In this document: positions 16,792 to 25,398 of the stretch, one piece after another
Numbering within the stretch: position 1 is the first letter of the stretch
Layout of the letters: every line of letters starts with the position of its first letter
NCBI GenBank assembly: GCA_948616985.1
Contig: CAPGDO010000001.1
Span: 62,001-126,000 of the forward strand
Source of the DNA: MGBC163016 sp910588905
GTDB taxonomy: Bacteria > Actinomycetota > Coriobacteriia > Coriobacteriales > Eggerthellaceae
Reading direction: 5' to 3'
Length of the DNA stretch: 64,000 bases
The notes under the pieces: generated by a model
Databases searched by the model: none
Told to the model about the DNA's origin: nothing
What the model saw: the letters and a program-made list of their open reading frames with translations, nothing else
Program-made: the position numbers and the translations under genes

Positions 16792-18582
16792 GTGTACGGA
16801 AAGCCCCGGCATTCCGTACCTGACAAGAACGGCGCAGATACCTTCACCATCATGGCTTCCAGACACGGAAACCCCCGGGCGGTGCACGCATCTACGGATG
16901 CCCGCGAAGCCTCCCAACAGCCTTTTCCTAAGCATTCTAGGAATATCCGCCATGTGCAGCTGGCTGCACCGTCGGCGTCTTCCAAGGGTCCTTCAGCGCC
17001 GGAAGGTGAAGGGCATCCTGACCGTGCTGCTTCGGGCGGCTCCCCTCGGGTCAGCCGCCGCGGTCCTGCCCATTCCCGGGATCTGAAGGCCACCCAGAGG
17101 CGTTCGAGCATCCATAAGCGCGCCTCCGCTGAGGTGCCTGCGGCTGGCTCGTCTGCAGCCGCGACGGATGCGGAATACGATCGCTTGAAGCGCGGCAGAG
17201 AGGCTTCTGCCACATCCCATGCTGCTAGCGGCTCTGCCATGGACGCTCAGGTCCGGGCAGCCTCGCGCAAGAAGCGGCGCCGGAAGAAGGTCCTCGTAGG
17301 CGTGCTGGTCAGCCTGGTATGCGTCTGTCTCATAGGGGCAGGGACTGCCTTCGCCTATATCTACTCCATCAACAAGAACCTCCAGGATCGGGTGGATGAC
17401 GCTCTGCTCTCCGTGCTCTCTCCCGTAGATACCCCCACCGATCCGTTCTATGTGCTCTTGCTGGGCACGGATGGTTCAGCTGAGCGTGAGGCTGAGGACG
17501 GTCTGGACGAGGGCTCGTACCGCAGCGACTCTCTGATGCTGGCCCGCATCGATCCGAAGGCCAAGAAGGCGGCCATCATCTCCATCCCCCGCGACCTCTT
17601 GGTGGATATCCCCGGCCACGGTCAGCAGAAGGTCAACGCTGCCTTGGCGCTCGGGGGTCCCTCGCTGGCGGTGAAGACCGTCTCTACGCTGGCGGGCGTT
17701 CCCATCACCCACTATGCTGAGGTCAACTTCGATGGCTTCTCCGCCATGGTGGATACGTTGGGGGGCATCGAAGTGGACGTGCCCATCACCATCGATGATC
17801 CAGAGGCGGGCGGCTATTTGGAGGCGGGTGTGCAGACGCTGGACGGGAACGGGGCTCTCATCCTGTGCCGGTCGCGCCACAGCTACGATGACTACGGGGC
17901 GGGGGATATCTATCGGGCTGCCAATCAGCGCATGGTGCTTTCGGCCATTGCCCAGAAGATGCTCTCAGCTGACCCGTTCAGCTTGGGAGGCTCTGTCAGC
18001 ACGCTGTCCCAATTCGTCACTACGGACCTTGACGTGGCTGCCATCGTCGGCATCGCCCAGGCCATGCGAGGCATCGATGCCTCAGAGGACATCTATACGG
18101 CTGTAGCGCCCACCACCTCGGAATACAAGAACGGCGGGTGGTATGAGATCTTGGACAAGACCGCTTGGAAGGAGATGATCAAGCGGTTGGATGAAGGCCT
18201 GCCGCCGGTAGCCTCTAGCGAAGTGGACCTCAGCACAGGTACGGTCCTGGCCTCAGCGGGCGGCAAGTCCGAGGGGAGCAGCTATAAGGTGAACAAGAGC
18301 ACATCCATCCGCGTGCGCAATGGCAGCGGTGTGGATGGCGTATGCGATCTTGCCATGAAGAAGCTGCAGGCCATGGGCTATGAGCGCATCAATACCGGCA
18401 ATGCGGATAGCTTCGACTATCAGGATACGATCGTCATCTACAAGAAGGATAACCAGCTCTCCGAGGCAGAGGCCATCGCCCGGGAGTTGGGCGGCACCGC
18501 CGTCAAAGATGACGGCACATACCTCTTCGAATCCAATTTCCTGATCGTCATCGGATCCGATTGGAACAGCTCGACGAATTGA
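16792..18582 (+). CDS. LytR-CpsA-Psr (LCP) family cell-wall glycopolymer ligase with LytR_C domain
   Basis: LCP enzymes attach secondary glycopolymers to peptidoglycan from a lipid carrier on the outer face of the membrane. The 596 residues are a disordered basic cytoplasmic tail of about 160, one membrane helix at about 166-188 (VLVGVLVSLVCVCLIGAGTA), and the LCP domain from about 217. The domain contains VLLLGTDG, YRSDSLMLARIDP, SIPRDLLVDIPG and CRSRHSYDDYGAGDIYRAA with the expected Arg and Asp residues. A LytR_C domain begins at about residue 503 (IRVRNGSGVDGVCDLA). The GTG start has GAGG upstream; an in-frame ATG at 16852 lacks an SD. The cytoplasmic tail is unusually long. Confidence 0.93.
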   Translation: MYGKPRHSVPDKNGADTFTIMASRHGNPRAVHASTDAREASQQPFPKHSRNIRHVQLAAPSASSKGPSAPEGEGHPDRAASGGSPRVSRRGPAHSRDLKATQRRSSIHKRASAEVPAAGSSAAATDAEYDRLKRGREASATSHAASGSAMDAQVRAASRKKRRRKKVLVGVLVSLVCVCLIGAGTAFAYIYSINKNLQDRVDDALLSVLSPVDTPTDPFYVLLLGTDGSAEREAEDGLDEGSYRSDSLMLARIDPKAKKAAIISIPRDLLVDIPGHGQQKVNAALALGGPSLAVKTVSTLAGVPITHYAEVNFDGFSAMVDTLGGIEVDVPITIDDPEAGGYLEAGVQTLDGNGALILCRSRHSYDDYGAGDIYRAANQRMVLSAIAQKMLSADPFSLGGSVSTLSQFVTTDLDVAAIVGIAQAMRGIDASEDIYTAVAPTTSEYKNGGWYEILDKTAWKEMIKRLDEGLPPVASSEVDLSTGTVLASAGGKSEGSSYKVNKSTSIRVRNGSGVDGVCDLAMKKLQAMGYERINTGNADSFDYQDTIVIYKKDNQLSEAEAIARELGGTAVKDDGTYLFESNFLIVIGSDWNSSTN

Positions 18583-18650
18583 TGCGTATTATTCGCAGAT
18601 GAATATAAACCTTTCCCGAGAATTATCCTCAAACAAAGATATATCTTGTG

Positions 18651-18713
18651 CTAGGCTCCCAGCCAAGCCAGCAGATGACCTTGGGATGCAAGGGGCATCT
18701 GCAGGAAGCCTAG
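18651..18713 (+). ncRNA. Candidate structured leader RNA (possible riboswitch) upstream of modA
   Basis: The 5' leader of the molybdate/tungstate operon can fold into nested perfect helices. P1 is CTAGGCT 18651-18657 with AGCCTAG 18707-18713; P2 is GCAGATG 18671-18677 with CATCTGC 18696-18702; P3 is CCTTG 18679-18683 with CAAGG 18689-18693 and a GGATG loop. TCCC 18657-18660 could pair with GGGA 18683-18686 as a pseudoknot or alternative fold. The SD AAGGAGG begins 5 bases after P1 and the ATG is at 18729. The place suits a Moco/Tuco-type switch, but I cannot match it to that consensus, and it is shorter. Confidence 0.5.
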
Positions 18714-18728
18714 GACCAAGGAGGTACC

Positions 18729-19622
18729 ATGAAGCTCATATCCAAGCGGGTGGCAGCCTGCGCAGCCAGTCTTGCCCTGGTGGCATCTGCGGCATTGGTC
18801 GGATGCTCAGGTCAGCCTGCGGCAGACCAAGGAGCAGGCTCTTCCAGTGCTAGTGGGGCTGCTGGTGGGGTTCAGCTTCAGATCTTCGCTGCCAATTCCC
18901 TCTCGAAGGCCATGGAGGAGGTGCAAGCCATCTACGCGGAGCAGACCGGCGTCACGTTCGCTGATACGCAGTACGAAGGCTCCGGTACGCTGAATGAGAT
19001 GCTCGGCGGCGGTGCCTATGCCGATGCGCTCATCACGGCGTCGAACTCCACCATGGATACTGCAGTGGATGAGGGTTATGTGGATGCAGAGACCCGCTTT
19101 CCCCTCTTCACGAATGACCTCGTGATCGTGTCTGGGCTGGATTCTACCCTTGAGGACGTCACCCTTGAGGACATCGCCTCCGGCGCTTATACGCTGGCCG
19201 TGGGGGATGCGAGCGTGCCTGCGGGCAATTATGCCAAGCAGTCCCTCACGACCACGACGCCTCCTTGTTGGATCAGCGCTGATGGCACGGTGGGACCGGA
19301 TTGCTCGGGCAAGGAGGGGACCTTCGAGGGCACTCCCTTGGAGGGTAAGGTCACTGAAGGCTCCAGCGTGGGCAATGTATGCAGCTATGCGAACTCAGGA
19401 GATGTCGATCTGGCCATGGTGTACAGCTCCGATGTGCATCGCTTCGGCAACGTGAAGCAGGTGGGCACAGCTCCGTTCGGCACGCACAAGCCCATCCTCT
19501 ATCCGGCGGCGGTCTGCACGGTCTCAGAGCATCCTGAAGAGGCGAAGGCGTTCTTGGAGTGGTGCTTCACGGATGAGGATGCCATCAAGGTGTGGCAGGA
19601 ATGGGGCTTCGAGCTAGCATAA
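18729..19622 (+). CDS. modA: Molybdate/tungstate ABC transporter substrate-binding lipoprotein
   Basis: It binds molybdate or tungstate outside the cell and delivers it to ModBC. The 297-residue protein has a lipoprotein signal with lipobox AALVGC (Cys26) and a Ser/Gly/Ala-rich linker. The mature domain has the ModA features: IFAANSLSKAMEEV near residue 53, where the Ser/Asn contact the oxyanion, a YEGSGTLNEML segment, and SSVGNVCSYANSGDVDLAMVY near residue 215. AAGGAGG precedes the ATG. It is the first gene of modABC, with 19 bases to modB. Choosing molybdate or tungstate from sequence is not possible. Confidence 0.92.
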   Translation: MKLISKRVAACAASLALVASAALVGCSGQPAADQGAGSSSASGAAGGVQLQIFAANSLSKAMEEVQAIYAEQTGVTFADTQYEGSGTLNEMLGGGAYADALITASNSTMDTAVDEGYVDAETRFPLFTNDLVIVSGLDSTLEDVTLEDIASGAYTLAVGDASVPAGNYAKQSLTTTTPPCWISADGTVGPDCSGKEGTFEGTPLEGKVTEGSSVGNVCSYANSGDVDLAMVYSSDVHRFGNVKQVGTAPFGTHKPILYPAAVCTVSEHPEEAKAFLEWCFTDEDAIKVWQEWGFELA

Positions 19623-19641
19623 CGAGTATCATTCCGTATCC

Positions 19642-20943
19642 ATGAGGCTCTTCTCTTCCATATCGGCATTCATCCTGGCGCTGGCGGTCCTCCTGCCAGC
19701 GCCCGCCTATGCCGAAGGCCCCTATGACGTCCTCGTCTCCGCAGGAGGGGAGTCTGCGCGCATAGAGGGGGCCAGCTTTGCGGTGGATGGCTTCTCCCGC
19801 TTCGAGAAGGGCTCGAACCAAGAGCGGGGCGGCGCGTCCATTGGCTACAACTACTACACGGGCTCAAGCGCTGACTATGCCGCCGCCGTCCAGTTCGATG
19901 ATAGGGTGATCGTCTACATCCCGCCTGCATCCCATGGCCTTTGCGATGTGGCTGACCCCGTCTCCACCGAGCAGCTCAAGGCGTACTTCTGTGCTCTTGA
20001 TGAGGAGAATGACAAGGGAGGTGCGCTCCTAGCGGATGTTGCCGATTGGGTATTCACGAGCGAGAGCGTCTTCGTGACCGATGATGTCCAGGTCTCGTTC
20101 TGCCTTGAGGCGCAGGCGGGGAAGTTCTACCTTGGGGTGATCCCTGCCGCAGACACGGCGGTGAAGCCGAACCACGTGGATATCGCCTCCATCGTCGCAC
20201 CTGATGCGGTGGCTATCGCGCCTGCTGCTACGGGCCTAGCGGCGCTCGGAGAGTTCCTGGCGGGCATCGATTACTCGCCGCTCTGGGTCACGCTCAAGAC
20301 CACCGGCTGTGCCATCGTCATCATCTTCGTGCTGGGACTGGCGGCTGCGTATCTCACCATGCGCATGTCCAAGCGCGCCCAGGACATCTTCGACACCCTC
20401 TTCACCATTCCCATGGTCCTGCCGCCCACCGTCTGCGGTTTCCTCCTGTTGTTGCTCTTGGGGCGCAATACGGCTGTGGGCCAGTGGTTCATCGACATAG
20501 GGTTCCCGCTCATCTTCTCCTGGCCTGCTACGGTCATCGCAGCTACGGTGGTGGCATTCCCGCTGATGTACCGGTCCTGCCGGGGGGCCTTCGAGAACCT
20601 GGACCCGAATATGCTGGACGCCGCCCGCACTTTGGGGTGGTCGAACCGGCGCATCTTCTTCAAGCTGATGATCCCGCTCACCTGGAGCTCTATCGCAGCG
20701 GCCACGGTGCTAGCCTTCGCCCGCGCTCTGGGCGAATTCGGCGCCACCCTCTTCCTGGCGGGCAACTACGTGGGCATCACCCGCACCATCCCCATCGCCA
20801 TCTACTTCGAATGGATGAGCGGCAACACGGATGTGGCTATCTTCTGGACGGTCGTCATCCTCCTCTTCTCCTTTGCGGTGATCCTGTTCATCAATCTGTG
20901 GGGGCGCCGCACTACCCGCTATCGGCGAAGAGGGGAGGACTAG
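19642..20943 (+). CDS. modB: Molybdate ABC transporter permease with N-terminal extracytoplasmic domain fusion
   Basis: The membrane subunit of the molybdate/tungstate importer. The C-terminal 220 residues are a normal ModB: membrane helices from about residue 213 (LWVTLKTTGCAIVIIFVLGL) and the cytoplasmic coupling loop DAARTLGWSNRRIFFKLMIP that docks on ModC. The unusual part is the first 205 residues: a signal peptide (cleavage probable after PAYA, residue 24) and an extracytoplasmic domain of about 180 residues unlike a second ModA. At 433 residues the protein is about twice the family norm. Its stop abuts the modC start exactly. Confidence 0.9.
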   Translation: MRLFSSISAFILALAVLLPAPAYAEGPYDVLVSAGGESARIEGASFAVDGFSRFEKGSNQERGGASIGYNYYTGSSADYAAAVQFDDRVIVYIPPASHGLCDVADPVSTEQLKAYFCALDEENDKGGALLADVADWVFTSESVFVTDDVQVSFCLEAQAGKFYLGVIPAADTAVKPNHVDIASIVAPDAVAIAPAATGLAALGEFLAGIDYSPLWVTLKTTGCAIVIIFVLGLAAAYLTMRMSKRAQDIFDTLFTIPMVLPPTVCGFLLLLLLGRNTAVGQWFIDIGFPLIFSWPATVIAATVVAFPLMYRSCRGAFENLDPNMLDAARTLGWSNRRIFFKLMIPLTWSSIAAATVLAFARALGEFGATLFLAGNYVGITRTIPIAIYFEWMSGNTDVAIFWTVVILLFSFAVILFINLWGRRTTRYRRRGED

Positions 20944-22056
20944 ATGTCCCTGGAAGCGCGCATACACAAGGATCTGGGCGAATTCAGCCTGGATGTGGAT
21001 ATCAAAGCCGGGACGGAGACCCTGGGCTTCCTGGGGGCTTCTGGCTGCGGGAAATCCCTCACGCTGCGCTGCATCGCGGGGATCGAGAAGCCCGATGAGG
21101 GGTATATCCGCGTGAACGACCGCGTCTTCTATGATTCCGCAGCAGGCATAGACCTCTCACCCCAGGAGCGCAAGACGGCGCTGCTATTCCAGAACTACAT
21201 GCTCTTCCCGAACCTGACCATAGAGCAGAACGTTGCGGCGGGCATCGGGAAGGATGTGCCTCGGGAGGAAGCGGCGGCCATCGTGGAGCGGGAGCTGACC
21301 CGCTTCAGCCTGGGCGGCTTCCAGAAGCGCTATCCGGCCCAGCTCTCTGGTGGGCAGCAGCAGCGAGTGGCACTCGCCCGCATGCTGGCGGCCAAACCGG
21401 ACATCCTCATGCTGGATGAGCCCTTCAGCGCGCTGGATTCCCACTTGAAGGGCGTGCTGGAACAGAATCTGGTAGACCTCTTCGCTGCTTTCAAGGGCAC
21501 CGTCCTCTATGTGAGCCACGACATCGATGAGGCGCTGCGCTTCTGCGATCGCATCGCCGTCGTCGAGGCGGGCCGCATTCGGGAGCTGGACACCGGGGAC
21601 GAACTGGTCAACGCTCCTAAGTCCGAGGCGGCGCTCAAGCTCTCCGGATGCAAGAACTCCGTTCCCTTCCTGCGGACGGCAGACCATGAGGTATGGATAC
21701 CGCGCTGGGGCGTGGCGGTGCACACTGCAGACCTCGTGCCCTTCGAAGAGGGGTATCTGGGCGTGCGGGCGCGCTATGTGGAGCAGGTAGGCGGGGCAGG
21801 GGAGAACTGCTATCGGATGCGGGTGGACCGGGTGAGCGATTCCCGCTTCGATCGCTCAGCGCTCTTGGCGTTCTTGGATCGCTCGGAAGAGGATATGGCA
21901 ACGGTTGCCCGCGAGGATGATGAGATGCGCTTCCTGCATCAGCATCTCTTCTGGCGAGTGGACAAGCTGGCGGTGCCGGAAGGAGAGTTGCCCCAGGTAG
22001 GAGATGAGCTCTGGATCCGCCTGCCCCAGGAGCGCATCTATATCGTCTCTGCGTAG
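20944..22056 (+). CDS. modC: Molybdate ABC transporter ATP-binding protein
   Basis: The ATPase that drives molybdate/tungstate import. In 370 residues it shows Walker A GASGCGKS (31-38), a Q-loop at LLFQNYMLFPN, signature LSGGQQQRVALARM, Walker B ILMLDEPFSALD and the switch His in YVSHDIDEA. About 140 residues after the nucleotide-binding domain (from KNSVPFL) form a regulatory TOBE-like end, which in ModC proteins can bind oxyanion and inhibit transport. The ATG follows directly on the modB stop codon, so expression is coupled. Confidence 0.95.
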   Translation: MSLEARIHKDLGEFSLDVDIKAGTETLGFLGASGCGKSLTLRCIAGIEKPDEGYIRVNDRVFYDSAAGIDLSPQERKTALLFQNYMLFPNLTIEQNVAAGIGKDVPREEAAAIVERELTRFSLGGFQKRYPAQLSGGQQQRVALARMLAAKPDILMLDEPFSALDSHLKGVLEQNLVDLFAAFKGTVLYVSHDIDEALRFCDRIAVVEAGRIRELDTGDELVNAPKSEAALKLSGCKNSVPFLRTADHEVWIPRWGVAVHTADLVPFEEGYLGVRARYVEQVGGAGENCYRMRVDRVSDSRFDRSALLAFLDRSEEDMATVAREDDEMRFLHQHLFWRVDKLAVPEGELPQVGDELWIRLPQERIYIVSA

Positions 22057-22086
22057 AACCCTCCTGCTGGATTCTCCGCAGTTGTA

Positions 22087-22092
22087 TATAAT
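22087..22092 (+). promoter_or_regulatory. -10 box ahead of moaA
   Basis: TATAAT in the 75-base gap after modC suggests moaA-moaC has its own promoter as well as any readthrough from modABC. The -35 region is weak. AAAGG precedes the GTG start. Confidence 0.45.
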
Positions 22093-22131
22093 CTCACTTG
22101 AAAACAGATACATCGCTTCGAAAGGTGTCTT

Positions 22132-23130
22132 GTGAAGGATTCCCACGGACGCGTCATAGACTATCTGCGTATCTCGCTCACGGACCGGTGCAATTTCCGC
22201 TGCATCTACTGCATGCCCGAAGAGGGCGTGTGTCCCATGAGCCACGATGAGATCCTCTCCCTGGAAGAGATCGAGCGCCTGGTGGCCGTCGCGGCGGCCC
22301 ATGGCATCAAGAGCGTGCGCCTCACGGGAGGCGAACCGCTCGTGCGCAAGGGAGTCGAGGATCTGGTGGCCTCCATCACCAAGATGAAGGGGATCGAGAA
22401 CGTCTCCATGACCACCAATGGCGTGCTCTTGCCGAAGATGGCGGATGACCTGAAGCGCGCGGGCCTCAACCGGGTGAACATCTCCTTGGATACCTTGGAT
22501 CCCCAGCAGTTCCAAGAGGTCACGCGGGTGGGGAAGCTGGAAGATACCTTGGCAGGCATCGACGCCGCTTTGGAGGTGGGCTTCAGCCCGGTGAAGGTGA
22601 ACGCCGTCACGGTGCGGCGGCTCGATCAGGACTTCTTGGCCTTCGCGAAGCTCTCCATTCCCCGTCCCCTCCATGTGCGGTTCATCGAATACATGCCCAT
22701 CGGCCAAGAGGCTGCGGATGGCTTGGCGGGCTGGGGCAAGGAGGACGTCATCTCTAGCAAGGAGCTGCTCGATCGCATCAATGCCGATGCGGTGGCTGCG
22801 GGCATGGAGCCTCTGATGCCCGCTGACAAGAACCCCTTGGGGTGGGGCCCTGCGAAGTACATGGCCTTCCCGGACGCCCAGGGCACGGTGGGCTTCATAT
22901 CGCCGCTCTCTCGCCATTTCTGCGGTCAGTGCAATCGCTTGCGCTTGACGGCGGACGGCAAGATACGCCCCTGCCTGTTCTCGGATACGGAATACGACGT
23001 TCGCGCTGCGCTTCGGGGCGGCACGGACGAAGAGGTGTCCCAGGTGTTGTTGGAGGCGCTGGGGGCGAAGCCCGATGAGCACCACGACAAAGTGGGGACC
23101 GAGCGCAATATGTCAGCCATAGGAGGCTGA
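22132..23130 (+). CDS. moaA: GTP 3',8-cyclase (molybdenum cofactor biosynthesis protein A)
   Basis: Radical SAM enzyme that rearranges GTP to 3',8-cyclo-7,8-dihydro-GTP, the first committed step of molybdopterin synthesis. It has the N-terminal cluster motif with C20, C24 and C27 (CNFRCIYC), LTGGEPLVRKG, and the C-terminal cluster motif C264, C267 and C281 in the CX2CX13C pattern that binds GTP. The protein ends in AIGG, the conserved Gly-Gly tail needed for activity. Its 332 residues match the family. The start is GTG, fixed by the conserved DSHGRVIDYLRISLTDRC opening. moaC follows 42 bases later. Confidence 0.97.
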   Translation: MKDSHGRVIDYLRISLTDRCNFRCIYCMPEEGVCPMSHDEILSLEEIERLVAVAAAHGIKSVRLTGGEPLVRKGVEDLVASITKMKGIENVSMTTNGVLLPKMADDLKRAGLNRVNISLDTLDPQQFQEVTRVGKLEDTLAGIDAALEVGFSPVKVNAVTVRRLDQDFLAFAKLSIPRPLHVRFIEYMPIGQEAADGLAGWGKEDVISSKELLDRINADAVAAGMEPLMPADKNPLGWGPAKYMAFPDAQGTVGFISPLSRHFCGQCNRLRLTADGKIRPCLFSDTEYDVRAALRGGTDEEVSQVLLEALGAKPDEHHDKVGTERNMSAIGG

Positions 23131-23172
23131 CCTGCTTAGAAGCATGCTATTCAGACCGTTCGAAAGGATCTC

Positions 23173-23670
23173 ATGGAACTCACGCACATAGACAGCAACG
23201 GGGATGTCCGAATGGTGGATGTTTCCCAGAAGGCGGACACGGAGCGCATTGCCGTGGCCGAGGGGTTCATCTTCATGCATCAGGAGACTTTGGACCTCAT
23301 CACCTCAGGCGAGGCGAAGAAGGGCGATGTGCTGGCCTGTGCCCGCGTAGCAGGGGTCATGGGGGCGAAGCGCACCTCTGACCTGATCCCGATGTGCCAT
23401 CCGCTCAACATCACCAAGGCGAAGGTGGAGCTGGAGCCTATCGGTCCTGGTCAGCGGGAAGACGGTCGCGTGGGCATCCATGTGATGGCTACCTGTGGCG
23501 TGACCGGTAAGACCGGCATCGAGATGGAAGCCCTCACTGCTGCCTCCATAGCCTGCCTCACCATCTACGACATGTGCAAGGCGGTGGATCGCGGCATGGA
23601 GATCTGCGACATCCGCTTGCTCAAGAAAGACGGCGGCAAGACCGGTCTGTGGTTGCGCGAGGATTCCTGA
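23173..23670 (+). CDS. moaC: Cyclic pyranopterin monophosphate synthase
   Basis: It converts the MoaA product to cyclic pyranopterin monophosphate. The 165-residue protein has the conserved IPMCHPLNIT segment, the TGVEMEAL-like motif TGKTGIEMEALTAASIACLT, and YDMCKAVDRGMEI with the catalytic Asp/Lys neighbourhood. CGAAAGGATCTC precedes the ATG. It pairs with moaA; the remaining genes of the pathway (moaE, moaD, moeA, mogA) are not in this window. Confidence 0.96.
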   Translation: MELTHIDSNGDVRMVDVSQKADTERIAVAEGFIFMHQETLDLITSGEAKKGDVLACARVAGVMGAKRTSDLIPMCHPLNITKAKVELEPIGPGQREDGRVGIHVMATCGVTGKTGIEMEALTAASIACLTIYDMCKAVDRGMEICDIRLLKKDGGKTGLWLREDS

Positions 23671-23769
23671 TCCACGTATCCGTTCGGTTTCCGTATCGCT
23701 GCGCCGCGCACCTGTGCGTTTCCCTTCGCTACCATCAGGCCCATCGGTGGTCGCGGGTAAGGAGAAGAC

Positions 23770-25308
23770 ATGAGCAAGCGGACGCGTATCATCTGCACCA
23801 TGGGACCTTCGGTAGATGACGATGACCTGCTCCGGTCGTTGATCATCTCCGGCATGGATGTGGCTCGGCTCAACTTCTCCCATGGCACCTATGAGGAGCA
23901 GGCCGGACGCATCGAGCGCATCAAGCGCATCCGCAGCGAATGCGGTACGCCTACGGCCATCATGCTGGATACGAAAGGCCCAGAGATCCGCATCGGCATG
24001 CTTCCGGAACCTCGGTCCCTCGCGCGTTGGGAGAAGGTGACGCTCTCGCCCGTGGAAAGCGCGAGTGGCGATGCCATTCCCCAGACCTACGCAGATCTGG
24101 CTGCTCAGGTGCACCCAGGGGACCGCATCCTCTTGGATGACGGTCTGATAGAGCTGAAGGTGAAGACCTGCAACGGGGATGACATCCATTGCGAAGTGCT
24201 GAATCCCGGTACGCTCAAGTCTCGCAAGTCATTGAATGTCCCAGGTGTCAGCATCCCGTTCCCTGCCATCACCGAACAGGATAAGGCTGATATCGCCTTC
24301 GGCCTTGAGCAGGGGATAGATTTCGTCGCCCTCTCCTTCGTGAAGACGGCTGAGGCCGTGCGCCAGGTGCGCGCCTATATCCGATCGCTCACCGATGAGA
24401 ACATCGGCATCATCGCCAAGGTGGAGAACGCGGATGCTGTGGCGAATGTGGCTGAGATCATCAAGGCTGCAGATGCAGTCATGGTGGCCCGGGGTGACCT
24501 GGGGGTAGAGGTGCCGGAATATGAGGTGCCTCATTTGCAGAAGCGCATCATCCGCAAGTGCAACGCAGAGCACAAGCCGGTCATCATCGCTACGCAGATG
24601 CTGGAATCCATGACGGCTAACCCGCGTCCCACCCGTGCGGAGGCAACGGATGTGGCCAATGCCATCTATGACGGCGCTGATTGCGTGATGCTCTCAGGAG
24701 AGACGGCGGCGGGCCAATACCCGATAGAGGCGGTCTCAGTCATGGCGAAGATAGCCGAGGTGACGGAGAAGAACATCTTCGACGACGGCTTCCAGCCCCA
24801 TCATTCCCGTGGCCTCAAGAGCGTCTCCCATGCCGTGGGCATCGCTGCAGTCCAAACGGCGCTGGATGTGGATGCTCGATGCATCGTCTGTCCTACCATG
24901 ACAGGGCGTTCTGCCCGGCTCATCTCCTCCCTGCGGCCGAAGATCCCCATCTATGCCGTGTCTCCCAGCTCACGGGTCATGCGCTCCATGCAGCTGTTCT
25001 GGGGCGTCACGCCCATGCTGGGGGATGTCCAGGGCAACATGAAGAGCGTGATAGAGAATGCCCGGGACGTGGTCTATGAGGCGGGTCATGTTGAAGAGGG
25101 GGATATCGCGGTGTTCACCTGTGGAGACCGGTTCACCTCTCCGGTGCAGCGCTTCCCTGACGGGTCGGTGGAGCGGTTCGCTCCAGCCAACGTCATGTAC
25201 GTGGTGCAGATCCATCCCCAGGAGATGGTCCAGGCGGTCGATGATGGCACGGGGGATGCGCTCATGACCTACGCATTCTTCGATAGGTCCTCCTCGCGGA
25301 TGAGCTGA
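23770..25308 (+). CDS. pyk: Pyruvate kinase
   Basis: It makes pyruvate and ATP from phosphoenolpyruvate and ADP at the end of glycolysis. The 512-residue protein carries the substrate and metal-binding motifs MLDTKGPEIRIG near residue 62, IIAKVENADAV (catalytic Lys and metal-binding Glu) near residue 215, MVARGDLGVE and ATQMLESM. The C-terminal regulatory domain is present. About 30 residues at the end (NVMYVVQIHPQEMVQAVDDG) extend past the usual 470-480 length. TAAGGAGAAG precedes the ATG. Confidence 0.96.
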   Translation: MSKRTRIICTMGPSVDDDDLLRSLIISGMDVARLNFSHGTYEEQAGRIERIKRIRSECGTPTAIMLDTKGPEIRIGMLPEPRSLARWEKVTLSPVESASGDAIPQTYADLAAQVHPGDRILLDDGLIELKVKTCNGDDIHCEVLNPGTLKSRKSLNVPGVSIPFPAITEQDKADIAFGLEQGIDFVALSFVKTAEAVRQVRAYIRSLTDENIGIIAKVENADAVANVAEIIKAADAVMVARGDLGVEVPEYEVPHLQKRIIRKCNAEHKPVIIATQMLESMTANPRPTRAEATDVANAIYDGADCVMLSGETAAGQYPIEAVSVMAKIAEVTEKNIFDDGFQPHHSRGLKSVSHAVGIAAVQTALDVDARCIVCPTMTGRSARLISSLRPKIPIYAVSPSSRVMRSMQLFWGVTPMLGDVQGNMKSVIENARDVVYEAGHVEEGDIAVFTCGDRFTSPVQRFPDGSVERFAPANVMYVVQIHPQEMVQAVDDGTGDALMTYAFFDRSSSRMS

Positions 25309-25398
25309 ATCCCTTTCATGTCCAGGCGCACGGGCGAAGCATGCCGGTCTGTGGTAACATCTCCGGCGGCAGTAACGTGCATCTGAAAGGTATCTTCT

